Shown piece after piece: positions 1-8,438 of a stretch of DNA of 64,000 nucleotides. The notes beneath the pieces are model-generated. The model saw only the letters and a program-made list of their open reading frames with translations, was not told the DNA's origin and searched no databases. Every line of letters starts with the position of its first letter. The stretch's first letter is position 1. Origin of the DNA: Pirellula sp. SH-Sr6A (GTDB taxonomy: Bacteria > Planctomycetota > Planctomycetia > Pirellulales > Pirellulaceae). The stretch is from contig NZ_CP011272.1 in assembly GCF_001610875.1 (NCBI RefSeq), forward strand, positions 5,561,988 to 5,625,987, read 5' to 3'. A program made the position numbers and the translations under genes.

Positions 1-47
1 CCACTACCCATGCCACGCATATGCCCTTGTAAACGAAAACTTTTCGG

Positions 48-380
48 TCAGAGTTGAGATACAACGACGAAGAATAGTACCAGCATCAACGCCAGAATGA
101 GTAAACCGACGCTCGTCGGGATACTCTTTTTTTCGCCCTCGGTGGAAACTGAATTCTTGTGCCGCGTACGAAGATCGCGAACCGCTAAACCAGCCAGCAC
201 GGCGACAATCCCAACCCCTATCACGTATAAACTTGGCAGACGTCCAGTAGGTCCACCGTTGGGCGGGAGCGATTTAATAATCCAAAAAGCGATAGCGCCA
301 TACGCAAGGATCGCGAGTCCTGTCAGAAATAATCCCGTGCCAATGCTTCTTGTTGCGCTGCGATTGTTTTTCGACACCAA
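48..380 (-). CDS. small membrane protein, unknown function
   Basis: A 110-residue protein with three hydrophobic stretches (about residues 13-35, 49-67 and 88-108) separated by short charged loops, so an inner-membrane protein is likely. The first codon is TTG; a GTG one codon later is equally possible. No catalytic motif is visible. It is the last of a run of minus-strand membrane-protein genes (down from 2546). I do not recognise a family. Confidence 0.55.
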   Translation of the reverse strand: MVSKNNRSATRSIGTGLFLTGLAILAYGAIAFWIIKSLPPNGGPTGRLPSLYVIGVGIVAVLAGLAVRDLRTRHKNSVSTEGEKKSIPTSVGLLILALMLVLFFVVVSQL

Positions 381-646
381 ACAGTTTCCTTAAAGAAATT
401 ATCCAAACGATCGATTGCAATCTACACATCAATACTCCCGCAATCGACAGAAAATGTGTATTCAAAAACCGTCTTGACCACGCAATAGGTGCAGTCGCAT
501 GTTAGGCGTTTTGGTGTGTATTACTCAATCGCAGAGTGGCAGTCCTAGCGAGCATTATTCTCTTTGAAGAATGTTAGTCCGTCAACAAATCGGTTTGGCA
601 ATCTTGTCCGTCAGGCTCATCGGCCAGCTCGTCGGTGGCTGGCCCT

Positions 647-994
647 TCATCCGACCCGCTTACGGGTGCGAAACAAAATCACAGCGCCACTTGCTGCAAT
701 CATCAATCCGATCCCTGAGACAGTTAGGATCCAAGCCGCCATAGCTCCTGGGTTTGTGTACGCATAGTTGCCATTGGGTTGGTAGCTAACGTTTTCCTTG
801 CCGACCAATGTTTCAATGCCCAGAATCATTTCCAATCCCGGGAAAACGATGACCCGGCTGAACACGACGATGAAGACGCCGACTCCCATCGAAGCAATAG
901 CGATTGTCTTGGTGGAAACCGAATTTACGAAGAGCGAACGCAAGCGGAATTGCTTATTAGGGCTTGGATTGAATCCGGTACGTCTTGTTACCAC
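647..994 (-). CDS. small membrane protein, unknown function
   Basis: A 115-residue protein with two clear membrane spans (about residues 29-50 and 84-107) and a basic C-terminal tail (RTRKRVG). It starts with GTG and lies 3 bp after the stop of the preceding minus-strand gene, which suggests co-transcription. Between this gene and the next one at 380 there are about 265 bp with no convincing gene. Function unknown. Confidence 0.55.
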   Translation of the reverse strand: MVTRRTGFNPSPNKQFRLRSLFVNSVSTKTIAIASMGVGVFIVVFSRVIVFPGLEMILGIETLVGKENVSYQPNGNYAYTNPGAMAAWILTVSGIGLMIAASGAVILFRTRKRVG

Positions 995-997
995 CTT

Positions 998-1504
998 CTA
1001 CTGGCTCCGCTGCTGCTGGGGGCGGGCATCGGTTCGCTTTGCCTGGCGGTCGATGAACTGGTCGATGCGTCTCTTGTTTTCTTGCTGGAGTAGGGAGGGA
1101 TAGCCGTTGAGTAGGACATTCGGGATCATCATGGAGAGCCCAAAGAGGACGCTCACATTGATGCTCTGATACAGGGCGACGGCTCCCACGAAAAGAAACC
1201 CAATCAAGTGGCCAACTTCGGCAAGAGTCATTTGATGCCGGATCGAGGCCAAGTCGGTATGCTTGCCTTCAATCTTGATGCTCTGATTGAAGAATCGGAA
1301 GAAGCTGTTTTTTACGATCCATTTGAACTGCTCGATTCCAAGAGCTCGGTTCAGGGCTTTGCTGCGAATGAAATTCAGGTGGGAGAGTTTATCGTAGTAA
1401 CTGGTTCTCAGCAAAATGGCATTCCCCACTATTCCGACCATCCATGAAATGACGGAAATCGAAAGTCCGAAGGTAAATCCGGTCAGCAGGTGATTTGTAA
1501 CCAT
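998..1504 (-). CDS. putative CrtO-like (glycosyl-diaponeurosporenoate acyltransferase-type) membrane protein
   Basis: A 168-residue membrane protein with an N-terminal span (about 8-32) and a hydrophobic hairpin around 95-137. The segment NGYPSLLQQENKRR near residue 134 resembles the conserved N-x-YP-x-x-x-Q-x-x-N-R-x-R motif I associate with the CrtO acyltransferase family of carotenoid glycosides. That is a motif-level resemblance only. It sits between two other membrane-protein genes with almost no spacing, so it is probably part of one transcript. No carotenoid genes are visible nearby, so the role is open. Confidence 0.5.
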   Translation of the reverse strand: MVTNHLLTGFTFGLSISVISWMVGIVGNAILLRTSYYDKLSHLNFIRSKALNRALGIEQFKWIVKNSFFRFFNQSIKIEGKHTDLASIRHQMTLAEVGHLIGFLFVGAVALYQSINVSVLFGLSMMIPNVLLNGYPSLLQQENKRRIDQFIDRQAKRTDARPQQQRSQ

Positions 1505-1516
1505 CAGTCTGGTGCT

Positions 1517-1948
1517 TCAAGTGAAGCGAAAGGGAAATGAGAACCAACGACAATTGGGTAAATGCGTTGAACGGTGCGTAAAATACAGATTCAATGACAC
1601 ATATCCAATCTTAAGCGAAAAGGTGAAAATGGCAAATAACGAAACACCGACTATGAAATTTGCAAGTATCGCAATGGGGCGTGTCTTTTTGGAGTAGTAT
1701 ACCATCGACCAGATATTGCCACCTTTATCGTTCTTCCTGATGACATGGGCAAGGCTCTGACGCGAACGCTCGAAAACCTCAAAAGGCCAGCCTTGCGTTC
1801 GCTTTGTGTTCCTCCACGTATCGCCAGTAGGCTCAATCCAGTTCAGGGTTGAATCGAAAGTGACTCGAGTGTAAAGATTGCACTGAAACCCAATCGCAAT
1901 CGCCACAACACAAAGCATTAGCCCGCGGATTGATACTTGTTTCTGCAC
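1517..1948 (-). CDS. small membrane protein, unknown function
   Basis: A 143-residue protein starting with GTG. It has an N-terminal span in the sequence context SIRGLMLCVVAIAIGF, a planctomycete-style opening also seen in the gene at 10219, and a second span at about residues 92-114. The stop is 13 bp before the next start. No family recognised; the C-terminus is rich in His, Arg and Phe and may extend into a recombination-type tail. Confidence 0.45.
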   Translation of the reverse strand: MQKQVSIRGLMLCVVAIAIGFQCNLYTRVTFDSTLNWIEPTGDTWRNTKRTQGWPFEVFERSRQSLAHVIRKNDKGGNIWSMVYYSKKTRPIAILANFIVGVSLFAIFTFSLKIGYVSLNLYFTHRSTHLPNCRWFSFPFRFT

Positions 1949-1984
1949 CGAATCATCTCAATTCATAAATAACTACTTAATTCG

Positions 1985-2106
1985 ATAGCGTTGAATACCA
2001 TCGGTGGGTGAATAGGTTTTAAAATCGAACGCCATTTCTGCGATGGCTCGGCAACCTGGATCCATAGCCTTATCACATCACGTTTCGACAGCGGCGTGTT
2101 CCGGAT
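1985..2106 (-). repeat. possible cassette-type imperfect palindrome (weak member)
   Basis: Read on the minus strand, the arm beginning near 2106 and the arm ending near 1985 pair imperfectly, with GTGATGTGATAAGG facing GGTGGGTGAATAGG. The stop codon of the 2073-2546 gene lies in the first arm, as in the better members between 8.3 and 19.3 kb. It is longer and less regular than those, so I hold it loosely. Confidence 0.3.
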
Positions 2107-2546
2107 ATGAGTACGCTGGCCATGAATACCAGCGATACGATCCCGCCGACTACAGTCATGTGTAAGCCTTGGCCTCCCATTCCGGTCAGCAAAGCCGCTG
2201 CGATTGGAAGCAGTAATGTTGCACAGCATGCGGTGATCTGCCGATTCCTGACGGTCTTATCGATCGGCCATTTTCTCGATCGTACTCGGTAGACTAAGCC
2301 ACCAACGGGGAAACTAATCAGGATCAGAAGATAGCCTAGCGGGTTTGGATCGTCTCTTACCGCAATCGATTTAGGAACGGGGAGCGGACTGGCAATAAAG
2401 ATCGCGATGACTCCTGCAATGGCGAAATAGAGTAACGGCCCCCAGCGTTCCCTTGTTTTGGGGGGCACGGGCTCATGAGAATCCAAGTCATTGGGGGAAG
2501 TGTATGGATTAACGTCGTAACTCATTCGATAGCGATTTGGAGGCAT
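2073..2546 (-). CDS. NPYxSP-type membrane protein, unknown function
   Basis: A 157-residue protein with three to four hydrophobic segments (about 37-56, 70-86, 107-124 and 130-148). The N-terminus carries VNPYTSP, a short motif found at the start of many planctomycete membrane proteins and also seen as PNPYEPP in the gene at 8797. The likely start is ATG at 2546; an internal ATG at 2525 would place NPYTSP nearer the N-terminus and may be the true start. No Shine-Dalgarno sequence separates the two. Function unknown. Confidence 0.55.
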   Translation of the reverse strand: MPPNRYRMSYDVNPYTSPNDLDSHEPVPPKTRERWGPLLYFAIAGVIAIFIASPLPVPKSIAVRDDPNPLGYLLILISFPVGGLVYRVRSRKWPIDKTVRNRQITACCATLLLPIAAALLTGMGGQGLHMTVVGGIVSLVFMASVLISGTRRCRNVM

Positions 2547-2568
2547 CGCTTGGATTGTCTAAGGTTTC

Positions 2569-2720
2569 TGAATCATGGGTGTCGGTTGGCTTGGGGACGG
2601 ATAGCACCGCAAGACATGGCCGACGAAAGCCAACTTAGGCGAATATTATGGTTCGCGAATAGTATATCGCAATGGCAATGGGGCTAATGCGCCGATCAGC
2701 AATCCGGCCCATATCAACTC
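2569..2720 (-). pseudogene. remnant of an HExxH membrane-protein gene (paralog of 19254-19772)
   Basis: Translating the minus strand gives LIWAGLLIGALAP and then ISPIAIAIYY, a stop, and VGFRRPCLAVLSVP. These match LVTLWAGLIIGVLAP, ASPIAIALYC and VGFRRSCIIALAVA of the intact gene at 19254-19772, in order. The two blocks are fused by an internal deletion and the frame is interrupted by TAA. The part that would carry the HEMGH metal-binding motif is gone. A broken second copy of that gene is the simplest reading. Confidence 0.65.
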
Positions 2721-2860
2721 CGTGTCCTCCGCGGTTGATCCGCCACTGAATACAAACAAAAGCAGCAAGATCGATAAGCTCTGCGAAGAGTACTAGACGG
2801 GCGGCATTACCAATCGCCTAAGAAGGGTTAACCGCGGAGATGGCGGAGATGCGCGGAGGG
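2719..2860. repeat. hairpin repeat, ACACGGA family (diverged copy)
   Basis: The left arm near 2719-2735 reads, reversed, AACCGCGGAGGACACGGAG, and the right arm from 2830 reads AACCGCGGAGATGGCGGAG. The arms are built of 9-bp steps. This is a diverged relative of the copies at 3064-3147 and 31738-31821. Confidence 0.55.
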
Positions 2861-3063
2861 AAGGCAAACGGAGATCAAGGAAATCATTGGCTAGAGTATC
2901 GATGCAGCGATGAAGGTCCATGCGGTGCTCGGCCCTTGGTTGCTCGAATCCGTTTATGAGCTGTGCCAGCGCGGAATGAAAGTGCACACGTTAGATATAA
3001 GGATTGTACCGCATTTGCAACAACGACTCAGTATCAACTCTGCGAGTCGCGATGGTGATTTTT

Positions 3064-3147
3064 AACCACGGACAACACGGAGAACACGGAACAGAAACCA
3101 GGGAAGGGAGTGGAATTATTTCCGTGTGTTCGGCATGTTCCGTGGTT
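3064..3147. repeat. 84-bp hairpin repeat, ACACGGA family
   Basis: Two 27-bp arms (3064-3090 and 3121-3147) are imperfect reverse complements. Each consists of three 9-bp steps of the type AACCACGGA / CAACACGGA / GAACACGGA. The spacer is about 30 bp. The whole unit, spacer included, is nearly identical to 31738-31821. Confidence 0.85.
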
Positions 3148-3581
3148 CTTTGATCTTCGGAAACAAAAACGTATTAGTGGTCGCTGCTCCTCTATATGGC
3201 GCGGCTGCGAATACGGAGAAGGTACCGAATTGCGATCGACTATGTCGCATCTTCATACCGAACTGAATCGGAATGGAAAAATCAATTTGAAGCGCATCGT
3301 GTCGATGTTAACTCGGTTGATCCAACGAACGGACACGGTATTCAAGGGATCGATCGAGTACGAGAAGTATCGCGAACAAGGCATTGGACCGAAGAGCTCG
3401 ATTCTTCGGCCCTGATTTGTATCGGGATCACCTCTCGCCCATCGGTCGATGCAAACTCAGGAGAGTTGCGACAGGTCTTTCGCGATCTAAGGTTGATTTG
3501 CAAACAATTGTGTACTACCGAACATATGATCGATAACCTATGGCTTCGCGACCAATCAGATCCTCGGATTGCATGGGAGAA
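3148..3581. other. no confident gene
   Basis: An open frame of 134 codons on the plus strand (3196-3600) runs into the next hairpin repeat and resembles nothing I know. A second frame (3110-3415) covers the same DNA. Neither has a credible ribosome binding site. The stretch is probably decayed or intergenic. Confidence 0.4.
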
Positions 3582-3673
3582 GAACACTAATCGTCACTAA
3601 TCACCACTAATAAGGAGCAGCAACAAGGTGGTCGCGGGTTTTGATTAGTGCGAATAAGTGGAGATTAGTGTTC
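3582..3673. repeat. 92-bp hairpin repeat, CACTAATC family
   Basis: The left arm (3582-3611) and right arm (3641-3673) are imperfect reverse complements. Both contain the word CACTAATC (or near variants) three times at a 9-11 bp period, and both end in GAACACTAAT. The spacer is about 29 bp. It has the same architecture as the ACACGGA family but a different sequence word. Confidence 0.8.
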
Positions 3674-4013
3674 CTGCTTTCTCAAAACGCTGAACTTTAC
3701 ACTCTAGCAATGTCCTTGTTCGAGCTCTGACCGATTGACTCATTTCAGCGGTTTTCCCGGGGTTGATGTGCAATCGATGGAATGATCTGATAGGAAACGG
3801 TCTAGGTGCGAGTTTGTCACTCACTCGTTCACTTCGCTCAACAACTTCCTGACCGTCCTCAGGGATCGATCCATAGTCGAGCCCGTGGGTTCAGAGCAGG
3901 CATAATCTAACCAACGGATGCACTCAACGTCTCGATCAACCGGCCTCGGGCGGTCCATGCTTTCCTCTCTCGACGTCAGTGATCCTTTTCGTTCTCAGAT
4001 TGGAAATCAATCG
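3674..4013. other. intergenic, no gene seen
   Basis: About 340 bp with no open frame of convincing length or composition. It lies between two hairpin repeats and contains no recognisable promoter or RNA. Confidence 0.5.
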
Positions 4014-4082
4014 CGTGCCAAGGCGCTAAGGCGCGACGCTGTGGATTGAGTACATTGCGTCCTTGCGCCTTTGCGAGAGACC
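4014..4082. repeat. hairpin repeat, GGCGCCAAG family
   Basis: The left arm CGTGCCAAGGCGCTAAGGCG (from 4014) pairs with GCGTCCTTGCGCCTTTGCG (4057-4075). The same arms, tandemly repeated, occur at 53164-53757, some 49 kb away. Confidence 0.7.
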
Positions 4083-4201
4083 TTCTTGTATGTCGAATCG
4101 AAGTAAGCATTGCGATGGTTTGCAGAACGTAACCGATTTGCAGTTTACCCAAACAAATAAATGGTTCGCTACCGGACGAGAATCCGTGTATTTGGCATCG
4201 T

Positions 4202-7051
4202 CTAGTTACCCGTGGGTTTTGATGTTCCCGTTAGATCGATTAGCATTTCGGAGCCTGGTTCGACCTCAAAGGAAGCAAGAACGCTTTCGGTCCGGGACGG
4301 ATCGTTAAGTTTAAACGGAGTGTGGACGAGTGAAAGCGTCCCCCCCAACGCTCTTTCGACCACAATCTCGTCCGGAATATCACCACGGCTAGGATTGAGT
4401 CTTATGGAAAGGGAATTGCGGAAAGATGTTTTTTGGGGCGATACCCTAACGTACTTTCTCAAAACAAAGGTTGCACGCCTATCTTGTCGCATGTTTAACG
4501 GCAACCGTATCCGAACGCGTGAGTAGGGTTGTAATACGAGCGGTTTTGTCGGATCGAAGCTGTTCAAGTTGTCAAAGTACCAACCAGCGTCTCCCCAAGC
4601 GGTTACGGTACCCACTTTGGGGGTCGCAGGAAGAAAGAGCATTCCTGCCGAATTCGTCTTCAAATTGATGTTGGGATACACCAAGTTCTCGGCCTCCATG
4701 TAATCCGGATCAAATCTGAGTGAGCGCCATATGCCCGGAGTCTGAACCTGCAGATAAGTATCAGCTGCAGGCTTTCCATCTGGCCCAACCACTTGAATCT
4801 CCGTTCCCTTGTCATGTTTTAATTTCGTTAGGCGGTAATTACGTCGGAGCTGTGGAGTGGCGTTAGAGGCGATGCTTTCTTCGAGAAGTTGATATCCATC
4901 GGCGTGGACTCGCAAAACCATTTTTTCGAACGCATTGTTGCTTACAAAGGTTAAGACTCCATCTTTAGAACGATCTCCAATCAACGGCCACCGTCGAAAT
5001 GTTGCGGGTAGGCTTCCCAAATCGATCGTCTCATCCTCAAAACGTCCAGAGAACCCTCGCTCGTATCGACGTGTAACGTAAAAGTCCTTTATGCTCTCTC
5101 CAGTTTCGTCGTCGACGGCGGTGCATGAGAAGTCTAAGGGCGGATACAGCGTGATCTCGGCAGTCGCTGACGATTGCGTATCTAGAATTTCCCATGCAGT
5201 ACGAAAACCTGGGTGCATTGCTGCTAGCAAGAGCGTTCCGGAAGGCGCCTTGGGCCAAACAACCTCACCATTGTCGTTGGTCTTCTCCGAAAAGCGAACT
5301 GCGCCACTTTTGTTCCATGATCCCAGGGTGATTTTGGCGTCTGGTACCGGATTGCCCATGTGATCCTTAGCTCTAATCGTTACGTTCTTCGGCGGATGAA
5401 GCTGGATGATGTTTTGCTTATCCATGCTGCTCGCGTTGGCAAGAGTTCCAGCTTGGCCGTCATCGTCAATTGCTGCAACACTTATAAACCGTCTCGATAC
5501 ACCAGCATGTTCGAACATGCCTTGTGCATCAGTAACGATAATTGTTCGAGGGGGCTGTGCAACGTCAGCTTCGATGAAAGCCGATATCTTGGCTCCGGCG
5601 ACCGGCTTGGAGTCGGGGCCAAGTACCACTCCGCGAATCTTGAACGCATCTTGCAGGACAATCTGAAGTTCATTTGGCTCACCAACCTCGATCTGTTGGT
5701 ATAGGTATCCATACTTGGTAATATTAAGCACAAGCACCAAGGGAGTGCGCCACTCGAAATAGCCATCTTCATTCGTAGTCGTCTCGGAATTTATGCGGTC
5801 TTGTTCAGATAGTTCGCTCTGCCACATACCCGGGTAGATTCGCACCCCTGCGAGCGGATTGCCTTGCACATCCTTGACATAACCGGAGAACAACACGGTG
5901 TCTTGTGTGGTCTTGGTTGTTGGCGGTGTTTCAGACGCTAAAACTGTCTGGATAATCGAACTTGGGAGAAACGCTCCGCAAAAAGCAGCAACAGAGCTGA
6001 AAGCGACAGCGAAGGATAGAGTTGACCAAAGTGATGATGGTGCTCGATTCTGGCGTGCGTCGAGGATATGTCGCAGTCGGAGTTTTAACTCGCTTTGCTG
6101 GACGGCGCTCGCGGTACTTGCTGTCAACAGACTTTTTTCTCGCGTTATGCTCAACTCGCTAGCAATGGCAACAAGGTGTTCCGCGTAGGAATACGCGCTG
6201 ATCGCTTGCTTGCTCGCCACGTCATCGCATGCCAATTCCCGAAGTCTCGTGATTCGTTCGACAGCGAGCCATGCCAAGGGATTGAACCAAAAAATAGCCC
6301 GCAAAGCAAATGCTACCGTCGTCCAAAAAATATCGCGGCGCGTGATATGCGCGCTCTCATGCTGAACCACAGCCATCAATTTTTCCGCTGGCCAGTTTGC
6401 CGTATCTTTCGGCAAGAGAATTGCCGGTCTGATTAGACCGACCACAGTTGGCACCCGAATGTCTCTAGACGTTCTGATCGAAATCGAATGTTGATTTGAC
6501 CATCCTTGCAGGAAAGAATGGCCTCCCAATCTTTCGACAGGTTCGCTTCTAGAACGAATCAGGAAAGCTCTCCAATGCGTGTAAAGAACTTTGCATAGCA
6601 ATACGCAAACTACTGCTGAGTAGAGAGTGGACAACGAGAACAACGGATTGCTTTTGGATACAGCATTGAACTGGCTTCCCGTGGCATTGGATAACGTCGG
6701 GGATTCCGGGAGTGCGGCAGGTCGGCGACGAAGTTCCGCTCCAGATTGACCGTCAAGAATTGGATGCGAATTTGAAGGGGAAGCGTCATCAGATTCGTTG
6801 CTCCTATCGCTCAGCGGTCTCGCTGCTTGTGCTGTCGTTCTCGAGGTGATTAGCAAGGGGACATCGACGCGGTACAAAAAAGGGGCCGCACTCATTGAGA
6901 ACATGGCGAGTAACCAAAGTTTGCACCGCAAGTCCGCAGAAAATCTGCGTGGGAAGACTTCGGCGAATAGCGGAATAACAAATGGCAGAGCGACTGCAGT
7001 AGCAAACTTGAACGCTGGCAAATAAGTGTTGACTGTCTCGATCCAATTCAT
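4202..7051 (-). CDS. BlaR1/MecR1-type M56 metallopeptidase with carboxypeptidase-regulatory-like repeats
   Basis: A 949-residue membrane sensor-protease. The first 300 residues are the M56 domain: membrane spans near 13-33, 41-60, 137-158 and 240-258, the zinc motif HESAH at about 231-235 and the distal ligand Glu in RELACDD at about 272. A further span lies at about 345-366. Beyond it the export side carries repeated beta-sandwich domains of the carboxypeptidase-regulatory type (VLFSGYVKDVQGNPLAGVRI, FKIRGVVLGPDSKPVAGAKI and more). In BlaR1 the outer domain senses a beta-lactam and the protease inactivates the BlaI repressor. Here the sensor domain is replaced by Ig-like repeats, so the signal is unknown. 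It lies 36 bp downstream of a BlaI-type gene. Confidence 0.88.
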   Translation of the reverse strand: MNWIETVNTYLPAFKFATAVALPFVIPLFAEVFPRRFSADLRCKLWLLAMFSMSAAPFLYRVDVPLLITSRTTAQAARPLSDRSNESDDASPSNSHPILDGQSGAELRRRPAALPESPTLSNATGSQFNAVSKSNPLFSLSTLYSAVVCVLLCKVLYTHWRAFLIRSRSEPVERLGGHSFLQGWSNQHSISIRTSRDIRVPTVVGLIRPAILLPKDTANWPAEKLMAVVQHESAHITRRDIFWTTVAFALRAIFWFNPLAWLAVERITRLRELACDDVASKQAISAYSYAEHLVAIASELSITREKSLLTASTASAVQQSELKLRLRHILDARQNRAPSSLWSTLSFAVAFSSVAAFCGAFLPSSIIQTVLASETPPTTKTTQDTVLFSGYVKDVQGNPLAGVRIYPGMWQSELSEQDRINSETTTNEDGYFEWRTPLVLVLNITKYGYLYQQIEVGEPNELQIVLQDAFKIRGVVLGPDSKPVAGAKISAFIEADVAQPPRTIIVTDAQGMFEHAGVSRRFISVAAIDDDGQAGTLANASSMDKQNIIQLHPPKNVTIRAKDHMGNPVPDAKITLGSWNKSGAVRFSEKTNDNGEVVWPKAPSGTLLLAAMHPGFRTAWEILDTQSSATAEITLYPPLDFSCTAVDDETGESIKDFYVTRRYERGFSGRFEDETIDLGSLPATFRRWPLIGDRSKDGVLTFVSNNAFEKMVLRVHADGYQLLEESIASNATPQLRRNYRLTKLKHDKGTEIQVVGPDGKPAADTYLQVQTPGIWRSLRFDPDYMEAENLVYPNINLKTNSAGMLFLPATPKVGTVTAWGDAGWYFDNLNSFDPTKPLVLQPYSRVRIRLPLNMRQDRRATFVLRKYVRVSPQKTSFRNSLSIRLNPSRGDIPDEIVVERALGGTLSLVHTPFKLNDPSRTESVLASFEVEPGSEMLIDLTGTSKPTGN

Positions 7052-7087
7052 TTCACACCCCGGGCATAATTGAAAGAATACGGCAAG

Positions 7088-7477
7088 TTAAACACGCTTC
7101 CTTGCTTCTGAAATCATCTCACGCAACTGAGCCGCTTGTTCTGCAGTTATTCCGTCTTTTTCTAAATCGAGAATCGCGGCTACTGCACTGGTCGAGGACC
7201 CACCAAAGAAAACGTCTAGCAAGCGTCGAACGGCATTCTGCTGAACTCTTTGCTTGGGATGGGCTGCCGAATAGACATAGCGTTTTCCTTGCTCGGCAAC
7301 TTTTAGATAACCTTTGTCGACAAGGATCCCAAGCATGGTGCGGACAGAAGAATAGCTTGGGGCCTCTGCCATATTCTGACAAACCTGTGCGACGGTCGCG
7401 CTACCAAGCCGCAGCACGGTGTCGTAGATTTGCTGCTGCCGTTTTCCAAGTTCTACTGGCTCTGTGTCTCCCACCAT
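7088..7477 (-). CDS. BlaI/MecI/CopY-family transcriptional repressor
   Basis: A 129-residue winged-helix repressor of the penicillinase-repressor family: LGKRQQQIYDTVLRLGSATVAQV forms the first helices, SYSSVRTMLGILVDKGYL the recognition helix and the start of the wing, and the C-terminal half is the dimerisation region where M56 proteases usually cut. The gene starts at ATG 7477 and is followed by its M56 partner. A TTAGC dyad stands 20 bp upstream (7498-7521), so autorepression of the two-gene operon is likely. Confidence 0.88.
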   Translation of the reverse strand: MVGDTEPVELGKRQQQIYDTVLRLGSATVAQVCQNMAEAPSYSSVRTMLGILVDKGYLKVAEQGKRYVYSAAHPKQRVQQNAVRRLLDVFFGGSSTSAVAAILDLEKDGITAEQAAQLREMISEARKRV

Positions 7478-7497
7478 GTCCCCTTTGTGTTAAGAAA

Positions 7498-7521
7498 TTA
7501 GCAATATGCTAATAAGTTAGC
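7498..7521. promoter_or_regulatory. putative BlaI operator
   Basis: TTAGCAATATGCTAA (7498-7512) is a near-perfect dyad, followed by another TTAGC half-site at 7517-7521. Position (about 20 bp upstream of the repressor start) and shape fit a BlaI/CopY-type operator covering the promoter. Binding is inferred. Confidence 0.6.
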
Positions 7522-7596
7522 AGGTGCGCATTCCAGATTCAAGACCCATGAGGCATTCGCAAGAGAGTTTTTTACTTTTGAGTAAACTCGAGCAAG

Positions 7597-7690
7597 TGAT
7601 AGCGTTCACCAGCACCAGTCCTTTCAGACCCGACGTGGTCTTGATTTCGGTTGTCGTGTTCGGCAGCAGCGGCCAGGGTGGCTGCCGCGT
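7597..7690. repeat. diverged repeat shared with 28107-28195
   Basis: About 75 percent of positions match between the two stretches by eye, including GTCTTGATTTCG versus GTCTTGAATTCG and GCTGCCGCGTCCAACC versus GCTGCCGCGCTCAACC. Here it leads directly into an IS66 transposase remnant, so both copies may be parts of decayed IS66-type elements. Confidence 0.5.
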
Positions 7691-7971
7691 CCAACCGAGC
7701 GGAGCAACTGGTAAGGCAAGTTGCCGAGGGTAAGAGGAATTGGTTGTTCGTTGCAAATGTCCCGGTTGGTGAGCGGTCCGCGAGGCCGATGACCCTCATG
7801 CGCGGTGCGAAGCGCAATGGTCTCGAAGTGTGGAAGTACTTGAAGGACGTGTTGGATCACCAGCTCTCGTGCGAGACCGATTACACGAAGCTTCTGCACG
7901 ATCCAAGGGAATCAAGGGCGTCAGAGGGCGATTCGAACGTATCGACAAGAAGAAAGTCGCTACAAATCTGA
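7651..7971 (+). pseudogene. IS66-family transposase, C-terminal remnant
   Basis: The frame contains KRNWLFVANVPVGERSA, then VWKYLKDVLDHQL and CETDYTKLLHD. This matches the conserved C-terminal domain of IS66 transposases (R-K-x-W-L-F-x-G-x-x-x-G-x-R-x-A, then a YLKDVL block and TDY). The long catalytic part is missing and there is no start codon of its own, so this is a truncated relic. Terminal repeats are not visible. Confidence 0.75.
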
Positions 7972-7988
7972 TCGAAAACAGATAACGC

Positions 7989-8336
7989 GTGCGTGCAGCC
8001 TCCTCACCGCCAAGTTCAAGCGCCAGCAAACCTGAAGCCAATCCGCCCAGCCCTGCCTACCTCTCTGTCGTGGACGTTTACGATGATGCGGCAAGGCGAA
8101 TTTCGCAACTGACCGGAATACAGATGCTCGATTGCAACGGGTGCGGATTATCGCTGCATGCGCTCCGCCGCTTGGCAGAGCTTCCGAAACTGCGTGGACT
8201 TCAGCCATTGGGCTGCCCCATCCCTGATGATGACGCGCGAGCAATTTTTCGACACAACCCATTATGTCTGCTACGATTGGACCTGGGCTCGTGGCGCAAT
8301 GGCGACTTGAATCGCCCTACAAAGAACATGGCGTAA
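7989..8336 (+). CDS. leucine-rich-repeat-like small protein (possibly a fragment)
   Basis: A 115-residue frame with GTG start. Residues 35-95 read like one to two leucine-rich repeats of the ribonuclease-inhibitor type (LTGIQMLDCNGCGLS, then LAELPKLRGLQPLGCPIPD and NPLCLLRLDL). The first 25 residues are low-complexity Ser/Pro and may not be translated. The TAA stop lies inside the palindromic element at 8332-8418, the arrangement seen for the other cassette-like genes here, so the 3' end looks genuine. The 5' end abuts an IS66 relic, so the gene may be truncated. Confidence 0.4.
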   Translation: MRAASSPPSSSASKPEANPPSPAYLSVVDVYDDAARRISQLTGIQMLDCNGCGLSLHALRRLAELPKLRGLQPLGCPIPDDDARAIFRHNPLCLLRLDLGSWRNGDLNRPTKNMA

Positions 8337-8418
8337 CCAAGCCATGCTCCTGAGCACGCGATCGAGCATTTGCACATGGTTGCCTCACTTGCGCGTGCCG
8401 GGTGATGGCAGACGATCG
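8332..8418 (+). repeat. cassette-type imperfect palindrome 1 (attC-like)
   Basis: The 5' arm GCCATGCTCCTGAGCACGC pairs with the 3' arm GCGTGCCGGGTGATGGC with few mismatches. The stop codon of the preceding gene is in the 5' arm, and the next gene starts 20 bp after the 3' arm. Confidence 0.55.
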
Positions 8419-8438
8419 CTCCTGACGATTGTTGCCTG

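Noticed and set aside
3196-3600. 134-codon open frame on the plus strand, considered as a small gene
   Set aside because: It overlaps another frame, runs into a hairpin repeat, lacks a ribosome site and resembles no family.
3064-3673. CRISPR array, suggested by the periodic repeats
   Set aside because: The repeats are 9-11 bp steps within hairpin arms, with no spacers of constant length and no cas genes.
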